Positions 57,386-64,000 of a stretch of 64,000 bases of DNA are shown here, piece by piece. The notes beneath the pieces are model-generated. The model saw only the letters and a program-made list of their open reading frames with translations, was not told the DNA's origin and ran no database searches. The translations under genes were made by a program, and so were the position numbers. The stretch is from the NCBI GenBank assembly GCA_045536425.1, contig JAZSNN010000012.1:1-64000 (forward strand). Reading direction: 5' to 3'. This DNA is from UBA11540 sp045536425 (lineage in GTDB: Bacteria; Bacillota; Clostridia; Oscillospirales; Ruminococcaceae). Positions within the stretch are counted from its first letter, which is position 1, and each line of letters starts with the position of its first letter.

Positions 57386-58294
57386 ATGCTCGAGATGAAG
57401 GAATGCTGTAGTGTTCCGTTTCCTGAAAGGCTTTTTGAGGGATATGAGGTGCAAGAAAACAGAATCTTTGCAAACGTCAACGCTTCTAAGGTTATCGATA
57501 TGATGCGTGAGTTTATCGCAAGGCACGACGAACCCTTGTTTTTTATTCTGGAGCTCCCCAGCAAAAACGATGACGGAATAACAGAATCCAAGGTAATTAC
57601 GGACGTTCCTTACGACATAGACGTTTATTTTATCGACAAAATGGACGCCAAACGGTCAAATGAGATTTTGGATGCCCTTGGAAATTTTCTTGTGCGTGAT
57701 GGAATGAACACTTTCGGCATCGGAGGGCATTTTTCCAAAGAAGAAATCCTTTTTGAGCGTTACAGCGTGATGGTTATATACGCAAAAGACTGTGAAAAAT
57801 ACTCTTCTTTCTTCTCCAAGTTTGACATCGAGAGGGTTGAAAATCTTGTCACCGCTTGGGAGACCTTTGATAGAGAAAACCCGGGTGAATGTCGTTTGTT
57901 GGTTTCGGAAAAAAGCGGGAAAACCGTCTATGACATTCCGGAAGCGTATAAGGACTATGGAATGTATTTCTACGAAAAACGCTCTTTCACCGAAGAGGAT
58001 TACGACAGAGAAGTTAGCTTTGAAGAACTAATTGACAAGGTGCTTTTGGTGGGCATTACATACTACACCTCCGACAACGAATTCATAGAGCAAAAGCAAT
58101 TTTACGGGAGGGTGACCGAAGCTAACGACAAAATCATACGTATGGTGCAGAAGGACGGAAGCGAATTCACCTTGCCACCTGATTTAAGGTCTACAAAAAG
58201 AGCTCGCCCGGGCGGATATAAACTAAAATCCACAAAAGAAGTAGTTGTAGATCCTGATTTTATCGCAACATGGAACGTTACAAAAGGAGATTAA
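57386..58294 (+). CDS. Hypothetical protein, possible immunity protein
   Basis: A 302-residue soluble protein without a known motif. It is mixed alpha/beta, with MREFIARHDEPLFFILELPS, VYFIDKMDAKRSNEILDALG and FGIGGHFSKEEILFERYSVM. A basic C-terminal part (TKRARPGGYKLKSTKE) follows. AAAAGGAGAATTGTT precedes the ATG at 57386, 46 bp after the toxin-like tail. A duplicated 3' scrap of that tail lies just beyond its stop (58305-58370), the layout typical of an immunity gene captured between toxin-tail copies. Immunity function is inferred from that context only. Confidence 0.6.
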   Translation: MLEMKECCSVPFPERLFEGYEVQENRIFANVNASKVIDMMREFIARHDEPLFFILELPSKNDDGITESKVITDVPYDIDVYFIDKMDAKRSNEILDALGNFLVRDGMNTFGIGGHFSKEEILFERYSVMVIYAKDCEKYSSFFSKFDIERVENLVTAWETFDRENPGECRLLVSEKSGKTVYDIPEAYKDYGMYFYEKRSFTEEDYDREVSFEELIDKVLLVGITYYTSDNEFIEQKQFYGRVTEANDKIIRMVQKDGSEFTLPPDLRSTKRARPGGYKLKSTKEVVVDPDFIATWNVTKGD

Positions 58295-58304
58295 GCTCCC
58301 CGAC

Positions 58305-58370
58305 TAAGTCGGTGGCGACCGACTTCGTGACGTAATCACGCAGGTAGAGGTAATCGACAGAACGTTGTAA
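58305..58370 (+). pseudogene. Orphan 3' fragment of the toxin-like tail
   Basis: GGDRLRDVITQVEVIDRTL and a stop are encoded at 58311-58370, nearly the same as the end of the DUF4417 protein at 57291-57336 (GGDRLRDVITQVEVLYRTI). There is no start codon or upstream domain; it is a displaced remnant. The following 58371-58466 holds nothing I recognise. Confidence 0.8.
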
Positions 58371-58466
58371 ATGCCCAAGGACAAGCAAAGACAAGGAGCT
58401 GTCCCCTATGTTAAGTGTTATGTTACTCTGTGTTCGAACGCGGTCGCGTTCGGTGGCACAATTAAC

Positions 58467-58514
58467 GTAGGGGCGTTCAGTGAACGCCCGCGGGCGACCA
58501 TTGGTCGCCCCTAC
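58467..58514. repeat. GTAGGGGCG two-arm palindrome (copy D4)
   Basis: Outer GTAGGGGCG and CGCCCCTAC enclose GGGCGTTCagtGAACGCCC and GGGCGACCattGGTCGCCC. The two arms are in the opposite order to copy D1, so the element is inverted. Confidence 0.85.
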
Positions 58515-58530
58515 AACCGAAATGAAATTA

Positions 58531-58558
58531 AAAGCGGTGTGCGAATGCACACCGCTTT
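58531..58558 (-). terminator. Terminator of rnpB
   Basis: AAAGCGGTGTGC (58531-58542), loop GAAT, and GCACACCGCTTT form a 12-bp stem just past the RNase P RNA, with TTTTAATTTC on the minus side and GTGTTTTT on the plus side. Confidence 0.8.
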
Positions 58559-58567
58559 GTGTTTTTA

Positions 58568-58906
58568 GTTGCGACTGAGTCTGTAAGCCGAGTTCTGTAT
58601 TTGACAACAATCTATCTAGGCTGTGCGTCGCCGCACAGCTCAAGCCACCTTCGGACCGTCGGGCAAACGATGTGTCCATATCGGTGTTGCTCCGGATAGG
58701 GTTTACAGCGGTCTTGCGTTACCGCAAAACCGGGTGAGCTCTTACCTCGCCTTTCCACCCTTACCCCATTTTGCAATGGGACGGTATATCTCTGTTGCAC
58801 TCTCCCTGAAGTCGCCTTCGGCTGCCGTTAGCAGCTATCCTCGCCCTGTGGAGCCCGGACTTTCCTCGCGGTGCAAAGCACCCCGCTGTCGTCTGACTCA
58901 CTCGCA
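58568..58906 (-). ncRNA. rnpB: RNase P RNA (bacterial type A)
   Basis: The catalytic RNA of RNase P, about 339 nt. On the minus strand, near its 5' end it has GAGGAAAGTCCGGGCTCCA, the universal P4-flanking core. The 3' end reads CAGAACTCGGCTTACAGACT, the other half of the core. Internal TGGAAAGGCGAGGTAAGAGC is the second conserved region. The start near 58906 is predicted from the promoter TTGATT (58941-58936), 17 bp, TAATAT (58918-58913). A strong terminator follows. Confidence 0.95.
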
Positions 58907-58912
58907 GAAGTT

Positions 58913-58941
58913 ATATTAGCACATTGTGCTGAAAAAATCAA
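58913..58941 (-). promoter_or_regulatory. Promoter of rnpB
   Basis: Minus-strand TTGATT (58941-58936), 17-bp spacer, TAATAT (58918-58913). The -35 hexamer overlaps the stop codon of the small Cys protein gene upstream. Confidence 0.7.
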
Positions 58942-59105
58942 GGCTTTGCCCTTTCTTTATAGCGTTCACAGGCAGGGTTCGTGGTTGACGAGCCTTTATT
59001 CTCGGGTGAAAGCAGTGCCCCCCACCCTGCCTTTGAATAGGTTTTTGTGTGCTTTACATAGTGTTGCACAAAATATTTGCAACTTTCACAGGTATTCTCT
59101 TTCAT
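58938..59105 (-). CDS. Small Cys-rich protein
   Basis: A 55-residue protein, KENTCESCKYFVQHYVKHTK, then GWGALLSPENKGSSTTNPAC and ERYKERAKP. CxxC at residues 6-9 and a single later Cys followed by an aromatic residue match a group of small putative zinc-binding proteins in Clostridia with no known role. GGGGGTGATTCAA precedes the ATG at 59105. Its 3' end overlaps the rnpB promoter. A longer reading upstream to 59264 passes through a terminator and is rejected. Confidence 0.75.
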   Translation of the reverse strand: MKENTCESCKYFVQHYVKHTKTYSKAGWGALLSPENKGSSTTNPACERYKERAKP

Positions 59106-59190
59106 TTGAATCACCCCCTTGAATACTTTGATTATAGGGGTTATTCTCTTGTTTATTAAGGGGATATAACCCCCATATATGTAAGAGACT

Positions 59191-59223
59191 AGAAAAAGCA
59201 CCTGCAATGCAGGTGCTTTAATT
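59191..59223 (-). terminator. Bidirectional terminator upstream of the small Cys gene
   Basis: AAGCACCTGC (59196-59205) and GCAGGTGCTT (59209-59218) form a 10-bp stem with T-rich runs on both sides (TTTTTC on minus, TAATTTTT on plus). On the minus strand it would end transcripts coming from pyk. Confidence 0.8.
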
Positions 59224-59226
59224 TTT

Positions 59227-59453
59227 AAATTCGTAAGTTTTGCAAAGCAAAACTGTCCATTCATGTTGTTTTAACAACAATTCACGGCACGAAGTGCCGA
59301 TTCATGAAGGCGAAGCCTTCAATTCACGTTGCAAAGCAACGATTCATTTTTTATGAATTGACACTTCGTGTCATGAATTGCCCTACGGGCATGAATTGAA
59401 ATCGAAGATTTCATGAATTGTGCCTTCGGCACATTGAAACGATTTGACGAAAG
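59227..59453. repeat. Hairpin array, AATTCATG-linker family (copy A8)
   Basis: TTTTGCaaaGCAAAA, GTTGTtttaACAAC, GGCACgaagTGCC, AAGGCgaaGCCTT, GTTGCaaaGCAAC, then GACACttcGTGTC, GCCCtacGGGC, GAAATCgaagATTTC and GTGCCttcGGCAC are joined by ATTCATG on the left and CATGAATTG on the right. The centre is TTCATTTTTTATGAATTG. It fills the gap beyond pyk. Confidence 0.85.
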
Positions 59454-60866
59454 TCAAATCGTTTCAACCTTAACCATATTGGTATTACCGCTCACGCCGT
59501 TGGTCATACCGCCCGTGAGGACAACGCGGTCGCCTTTTTCGAGGTCAAGAATCTCCTTTGCGACCTTGCAGGCGTTGTAGAAAAGCACCTCAACCGAAGT
59601 AAACGTTTCGCTCAGCGCGGGGGTGACACCCCACGAAAGTGCAAGCTGATACCAAACCTTTTTGTCGGTGGTGATGCCGATGATGTCCATAGGCGCTCTG
59701 AAGCGGGAGACCATCCTTGCGGTCATACCCGACATTGAGCTTACCACCATTGCCTTTGCGCCGATGTCGATAGCCATACCGCAGGTCGCGTGGCTGACAG
59801 CATCGACCATATTTTTTATCTTGAAATCGCTTGTGCGGAAAACCTTTTGGTAATCGATGTGCTTTTCGGTTTCCTCGACGATTTTCACCATAGTTTGAAG
59901 GGTCTGTACGGGGTATTTTCCCGCAGCACTCTCACCCGAGAGCATAACAGCACTTGTGCCGTCGTAGACAGCGTTTGCAACGTCGGAAATCTCGGCTCTT
60001 GTCGGACGCGGATTGTATATCATCGACTCGAGCATCTCGGTCGCGGTGATAACGCGCTTTCCTAAGAGTCGGCATCTTGTGATAAGGTGCTTTTGTATTG
60101 CGGGAAGCTCTGCAAACGGAACCTCAACACCGAGGTCGCCTCTGCCTATCATAATTCCGTCACACTCAGAAACAATCTCGTCGATGTTGTCGATACCGGT
60201 GCGGTTTTCAATCTTTGCAATGATGCTTATCTTCTCTCCGCCGTTTGCCTTGAGAAAATCTTTGATGTCGATGATGTCCTGTGCTTTGGAAACGAAGCTC
60301 GCGGCGATATAATCGACGTCGTTCTTGATACCGAAAAGGATGTCCGCCTTGTCGGTTTCGCTGAGGTATATGCTGTTTAGGGATTTGTTCGGAAAGCTCA
60401 TACTCTTGCGGTTTGAAAGCTCTCCCCCAACCTCAACGGTACAGCGGATTTCGTCGCCTTCGATTTCATCGACCACAAAAATGACAAGACCGTTGTTGAC
60501 AAGAATCTTGTCCCCTTTTACAAGGTCGTTTACAAGTCCCTCATAGTTTACCGAAACAATACCCTCGTCGCCCTCGAGCTGACGGGTAGTAAAGGTGAAG
60601 CGGTCGCCGTCCTTGACCGTCACCTTGCCGTTTTTGAACATACCGATGCGGTACTCGGGGCCCTTTGTGTCGAGCATAATCGCCACGGGGAGCCCAAGGC
60701 TTTCGCGAACGGATTTTATCATATCAATCTTTATCTGATGGTCTGCGTGGGAGCCGTGCGAAAAGTTGAGTCGCGCGACGTTGAGTCCCGACTGACACAT
60801 TTTGGTAAAAACCTCAACGCTGTCGCTTGCGGGTCCAATGGTGCAGATGATTTTTGTTTTTCTCAC
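59454..60866 (-). CDS. pyk: Pyruvate kinase
   Basis: The 470-residue glycolytic enzyme that makes pyruvate and ATP from phosphoenolpyruvate and ADP. KTKIICTIGPASDS and VARLNFSHGSHADH form the N-terminal part, AIMLDTKGPEYR is the nucleotide/PEP region, SIIAKIENRTGIDN contains the catalytic Lys (about residue 214), and GDLGVEVPFAELP and ITATEMLESMI are conserved. It ends after the regulatory C domain, without the extra PEP-utiliser domain found in Bacillus Pyk. I take the GTG at 60866 after AAAGGGATGTGTTTAT; a longer frame to 60911 lacks a site. The stop codon is inside a hairpin (AAACGATTTGAC and complement). Confidence 0.96.
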   Translation of the reverse strand: MRKTKIICTIGPASDSVEVFTKMCQSGLNVARLNFSHGSHADHQIKIDMIKSVRESLGLPVAIMLDTKGPEYRIGMFKNGKVTVKDGDRFTFTTRQLEGDEGIVSVNYEGLVNDLVKGDKILVNNGLVIFVVDEIEGDEIRCTVEVGGELSNRKSMSFPNKSLNSIYLSETDKADILFGIKNDVDYIAASFVSKAQDIIDIKDFLKANGGEKISIIAKIENRTGIDNIDEIVSECDGIMIGRGDLGVEVPFAELPAIQKHLITRCRLLGKRVITATEMLESMIYNPRPTRAEISDVANAVYDGTSAVMLSGESAAGKYPVQTLQTMVKIVEETEKHIDYQKVFRTSDFKIKNMVDAVSHATCGMAIDIGAKAMVVSSMSGMTARMVSRFRAPMDIIGITTDKKVWYQLALSWGVTPALSETFTSVEVLFYNACKVAKEILDLEKGDRVVLTGGMTNGVSGNTNMVKVETI

Positions 60867-60899
60867 ATAAACACATCCCTTTTGAACATTACTAAAGAG

Positions 60900-60928
60900 A
60901 GTATACCCCAATTTTTGAATATTTACAA
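60900..60928 (-). promoter_or_regulatory. Promoter of pyk
   Basis: Minus-strand TTGTAA (60928-60923), a 17-bp spacer and TATACT (60905-60900), about 35-40 bp upstream of the pyk start. Confidence 0.75.
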
Positions 60929-61059
60929 GTCCCTTCCAAAAATCGCCAAACTTTTCACACAGACTGTGTTAAAATAAATGGCAAGACCTTGTTTTTGGGC
61001 AATTTGCACAGTTTATTTCCACACTAACCATAAAATATGCCGAATTTATCAAGAAATCA

Positions 61060-61121
61060 TTGACTTTTAACAAAAAATATGATTTAATATAGATGTCAAC
61101 TGAAAACGTTTTCAGTTGACA
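61060..61121 (+). promoter_or_regulatory. Promoter and 28-bp palindromic operator of the LacI gene
   Basis: TTGACT (61060-61065), a 17-bp spacer and TTTAAT (61083-61088). A perfect palindrome, TGTCAACTGAAAAC with its complement, covers 61094-61121 at the expected transcription start. The core TGAAAACGTTTTCA is of LacI-family type. Confidence 0.85.
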
Positions 61122-61151
61122 GGGGAAATAACCACAAGGTAAAGGTAAAAG

Positions 61152-62165
61152 ATGACTATAAAGGATGTTGCCGAATACTGCGGCGTTTCGATAACAACGG
61201 TTTCACGAGTGCTCAACAATCACCCCGACGTGCGCGAAGAGGTTCGCGCGAGGGTTTGGGCTGCGACACAGGAGCTTCACTACGTTCCAAACACCAGTGC
61301 TCGAGATTTGGGAAAATCCCAGACCGACACCATAGGAGTCGTGGTCAGAGGTGTGCAAAACCCGTTTCTGAGCTCGGTTATGCGCTCGATAGAAACAGCA
61401 GTAGGCGACGCGGGATACACCTTGATACCGCACCACGTTGGCACCGAAGACGACGAGCTCGGTGAGGGTGCGGGACTTGTCAGGTCCAAGCGACTTCGCG
61501 GACTTATACTTCTCGGCGGAAGATTTGACTACACGCCCGAAGAGGTAGCGCTTTTAGAGGTTCCGTTTGTGTGCTGTACCTTTACCAATAGTTTTGGAAG
61601 CCTCGACAAAAAGAAATTCTCCTCGGTATATATTGATGACTATGAACAAGCATATAAGGCGACAAAGCTTTTGATAGAAAAGGGTCATCGCAAGATTGCG
61701 GTGCTTCTCGGAAGCGTTGACGACCGCTCGATAAGTCAGCTTCGTTATAACGGTTATTGCGACGCTCTCAGGGATGCGGGAATCCAGCCCGAAAAGGAGC
61801 TTTTGGCAGAGTGTGGCGGATATGAGATGAAGGACGCCTACCTTGCTACCAGAAGGCTTGTCAAAAGAGGTGCAGAGTTTTCGGCACTGTTCACCGTTGC
61901 GGATGCGATGGGAATAGCCGCTATGAAGGCGCTCAACAAAGAAGGTAAACGCGTTCCCGAGGACTGCTCGGTAATCGCGATAGACGGCATCGAGATGTCG
62001 AAGTATACAACACCGACCCTCACAACCCTCATTCAGCCGAGAGAGCAGATGGGCGAGGAAGCAGTGAAGATACTTTTAGAGGTGCTGTCGGGAAAGAAAA
62101 ACCGCCACGTGTGTTTCGAGACCCGACTTCGCAGAGGCGAGTCACTTGCCTTGAAAAATGTTTGA
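61152..62165 (+). CDS. LacI-family transcriptional regulator
   Basis: A 337-residue sugar-responsive repressor. The HTH reads TIKDVAEYCGVSITTVSRVL with hinge NTSARDLGKSQT (about residues 50-60), then a periplasmic-binding-protein-like effector domain (TIGVVVRGVQNPFLSSVM, KATKLLIEKGHRKIAVLLGS) and the closing TTLIQPREQMGEEAVKILLE. It is 75 bp ahead of a sugar-type ABC transporter on the same strand and probably controls it. The 28-bp palindrome at its promoter implies autorepression. Confidence 0.94.
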   Translation: MTIKDVAEYCGVSITTVSRVLNNHPDVREEVRARVWAATQELHYVPNTSARDLGKSQTDTIGVVVRGVQNPFLSSVMRSIETAVGDAGYTLIPHHVGTEDDELGEGAGLVRSKRLRGLILLGGRFDYTPEEVALLEVPFVCCTFTNSFGSLDKKKFSSVYIDDYEQAYKATKLLIEKGHRKIAVLLGSVDDRSISQLRYNGYCDALRDAGIQPEKELLAECGGYEMKDAYLATRRLVKRGAEFSALFTVADAMGIAAMKALNKEGKRVPEDCSVIAIDGIEMSKYTTPTLTTLIQPREQMGEEAVKILLEVLSGKKNRHVCFETRLRRGESLALKNV

Positions 62166-62240
62166 TTTTTACGCTGTGAGCGTGGAAATAATAAATTATG
62201 TACCATCGCGAAAAGCGATAACTTTAAGGAGGACAAGACA

Positions 62241-63521
62241 ATGAAAAAAGTACTGGCACTCGTATTGGCAGTAGTAATGTGCATCGGCGTATTTGCTTCC
62301 TGCACAGGCGACAAGACAGACGCAAAGGGAAGAGTTTACTGGCTCAACTTCAAGCCCGAGTCTGACGCTACACTTCAGGAAGTAGCAAAGATGTACACAG
62401 ACAAGACCGGCATCGAGGTAAAGGTAGTTACCGCAGCATCCGGAACATACAATCAGACCCTTATCGCAGAGATGGATAAGTCTGAGGCTCCTACAATGTT
62501 CGTTATAGGAAATCAGGCAGCGGTAAAAGAGTGGGGCGACTACGCAGTAGACCTCAAGGATTCCGCTATCGCAAAAGAGCTCAACACCGACGCATACAAT
62601 CTGTATGACGCAGACGGCAAGCTCGTTTCCGTCGGTTACTGCTATGAGTGCTACGGCATCATCGTAAACCCCACACTCATCGAAAAAGCAGGCTACACAA
62701 TGGCTGACCTCAACAACTTTGCAGGTCTCAAGAAGGTAGCAGAAGACATCCACGCTCGCGCTGAAGAGCTCGGCTTTGATGCATTCTCCGCTTCCGATAT
62801 GGACGGTTCTTCCTCTTGGAGATTTACAGGCCATATGGCAAACCTCGAGTACTTCTATGAGTCTCGCGATGCAGGCGGATGGACAGAGTGTCCTCCCTCT
62901 CTCACAGGTAAGTATATGGAAAACTTCAAGAACCTCTATGACCTCTGCATCAACAACTCTCTCACACCTGCAACAGAGCTTGCTACAGGCGGTCACGACG
63001 CTCAGAATCAGTTCAAGACCGGCAAGGCTGCTTTCTATGTAAACGGTTCTTGGGAGTACAGCGCGGTTAGCGAGACAGTTCCGAACGCTACAATGATTCC
63101 TTATTACTGCGGCGTTGAGGGCGAAGAAAAAGCAGGTCTCAACTGCGGTACAGAGAACTACTGGGCAATCAACTCCAAGGTTTCTGAGGCTGACCAGAAG
63201 GCCACTATGGACTTTATGGTATGGTGCGTAACCGATCCCGAAGCTTCCAGAAAGCTCGTTGACACCTTCGGCGTAATGCCTTACAAGTCTGCTGCAGAGT
63301 CCACAAACGGCTTCCTCGCTGCTGCTAACAACTACAGCGCAAACGGATGCTACGTAATGGATTGGGCAACAAACTATCAGCCTAACGTTGATGCATACCG
63401 TGCAGCACTCGTTTCTGCTCTCAATGCATACAACGCAGATCAGTCCGAGGCTAACTGGGAGCTCGTAAAGACAGCTTTCGTTGAGGGCTGGGCAACTCAG
63501 TACAAAGAGGCTAACAAATAA
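62241..63521 (+). CDS. Sugar ABC transporter substrate-binding lipoprotein
   Basis: A 426-residue extracytoplasmic solute-binding protein of family 1. The signal peptide has lipobox FASC (Cys about residue 21), and the mature part begins KGRVYWLNFKPESDATLQEV. Typical stretches are TLIAEMDKSEAPTMFVIGNQ, FKTGKAAFYVNGSWEYS (about residues 258-274) and VSEADQKATMDFMVWCVTDP. Codon choice is strongly biased (frequent GCA, ACA, AAG), suggesting high expression. AAGGAGGACAAGAC precedes the ATG. A permease follows after a stable hairpin, as in mono- or oligosaccharide importers. Confidence 0.94.
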   Translation: MKKVLALVLAVVMCIGVFASCTGDKTDAKGRVYWLNFKPESDATLQEVAKMYTDKTGIEVKVVTAASGTYNQTLIAEMDKSEAPTMFVIGNQAAVKEWGDYAVDLKDSAIAKELNTDAYNLYDADGKLVSVGYCYECYGIIVNPTLIEKAGYTMADLNNFAGLKKVAEDIHARAEELGFDAFSASDMDGSSSWRFTGHMANLEYFYESRDAGGWTECPPSLTGKYMENFKNLYDLCINNSLTPATELATGGHDAQNQFKTGKAAFYVNGSWEYSAVSETVPNATMIPYYCGVEGEEKAGLNCGTENYWAINSKVSEADQKATMDFMVWCVTDPEASRKLVDTFGVMPYKSAAESTNGFLAAANNYSANGCYVMDWATNYQPNVDAYRAALVSALNAYNADQSEANWELVKTAFVEGWATQYKEANK

Positions 63522-63546
63522 TTCTCCGAAAAACTAAACTAACTTG

Positions 63547-63580
63547 AGCGGGGCGGGCGACAAATTCGCCCACCCCGTTT
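63547..63580 (+). terminator. Intercistronic hairpin after the solute-binding gene
   Basis: CGGGGcGGGCGA and TCGCCCaCCCCG form a strong stem with TTTTC after it, 25 bp beyond the stop. It probably limits read-through and stabilises the upstream mRNA, so binding protein exceeds permease. Confidence 0.75.
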
Positions 63581-63606
63581 TCTTGTAATCAGGAGAGATG
63601 GTAATT

Positions 63607-64000
63607 TTGAAGAAAAAGAAGATAACAGGCGACACAGTAATGAGTAAAACGCTTGGAAAATGGGGTTGGTTTTTTCTTGGCCCCGTTCTCGTTGCGTTTG
63701 CAATAGGCTTTATTTGGCCTTTCGTGCAGGGAATATACCTTTCTCTCTGCAAATTCAAGCTCATATCCGACGCAAAATTCATAGGCTTTGACAACTACCT
63801 CACAGCCTTTCAGGACGAGAACTTTTTGCGCTCGTTCTGGTATACTGCGCTGTTTGCGATAGTCAGCCTTGTCATAATCAACGTACTTGCCTTTGCGGTG
63901 GCGTATGCACTCACCCAAGGCATAAAAGGCTCAAACATATTCAGAACAGTGTTCTTTATGCCAAACCTCATCGGCGGAATCGTGCTCGGCTACATCTGGT
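63607..64000 (+). CDS. Sugar ABC transporter permease, N-terminal part (cut by window end)
   Basis: The first 131 residues of a MalF/UgpA-type permease. A basic N-terminus (KKKKITGDTVMSKTLGK) precedes the first membrane segment (WGWFFLGPVLVAFAIGFIWP), the conserved LSLCKFKLISDAKFIGFDNY, and TM2-TM3 with FRTVFFMPNLIGGIVLGYIW at the edge. AGGAGAG at 63591-63597 is about nine bases from the TTG at 63607, which I take as start; an in-frame ATG at 63598 abuts that site. It pairs with the solute-binding gene upstream; the second permease should lie beyond the window. Confidence 0.9.
   Translation, partial: MKKKKITGDTVMSKTLGKWGWFFLGPVLVAFAIGFIWPFVQGIYLSLCKFKLISDAKFIGFDNYLTAFQDENFLRSFWYTALFAIVSLVIINVLAFAVAYALTQGIKGSNIFRTVFFMPNLIGGIVLGYIW

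Overview
The window is a chromosomal replication-origin region from a low-to-moderate GC Firmicute, most probably a gut Clostridia of the Oscillospirales type. This rests on the gene order, Shine-Dalgarno-led genes, abundant lipoproteins, a YtrA-type regulator and the repeat families seen. I cannot name a species. Genes left of about 18.9 kb read almost entirely on the minus strand. Genes from dnaA (19.07 kb) rightwards read mainly on the plus strand, as expected for two replichores diverging from oriC.

Left arm (0-18.8 kb, minus strand): serS; the segregation genes parA-parB; a DUF6794-like gene divergent from a small HTH regulator; noc; rsmG-mnmG; mnmE; and the classic khpB-yidC-yidD-rnpA-rpmH operon. 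Three parS-like sites lie at 3.54, 6.56 and 8.47 kb. Accessory genes in between include a DUF559 nuclease inside a terminal-inverted-repeat element, two YbaK/ProX-type deacylases, a CPBP protease, a DUF1287 protein and two lipoproteins.

Right arm core (19-30.5 kb, plus strand): dnaA, dnaN, the S4-domain gene rlbA, recF, remB, gyrB, two YcxB-like membrane proteins, gyrA and a lipoprotein that overlaps gyrA. From 30.7 to 43.7 kb follow TraX, two more lipoproteins of the left-arm family, cardiolipin synthase, an SDR reductase, an ACT-PFL pair, a type I toxin-antitoxin locus (37.2-37.5 kb), HTH regulators, a gntR-ABC-lipoprotein operon, and two tandem cloverleaf-like palindromes upstream of a zinc-ribbon membrane protein.

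Prophage-like region (43.2-58.4 kb): an ImmA/CI-type control pair, small and large terminase, portal, protease, a broken RICIN/DUF1906 lysin, a lipoprotein in reverse orientation, head decoration, major capsid and four or five connector/baseplate proteins. A frameshifted DUF4417 protein with a toxin-like tail and a possible immunity gene follow. I see no integrase, replication genes, tail tube or tape measure. It is either a remnant or a compact domesticated particle. RNase P RNA (rnpB), a small Cys protein, pyk and a LacI-controlled sugar ABC transporter (cut by the window end) close the region.

The most unusual feature is how the intergenic space is filled. It carries several families of multi-armed palindromes: arrays of different short hairpins joined by a fixed linker (AATTCATG, AGCTAAAT or ACATC), a GTAGGGGCG two-arm element in four copies, and the tandem cloverleafs at 41.3 kb. 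I know of no described function for these.
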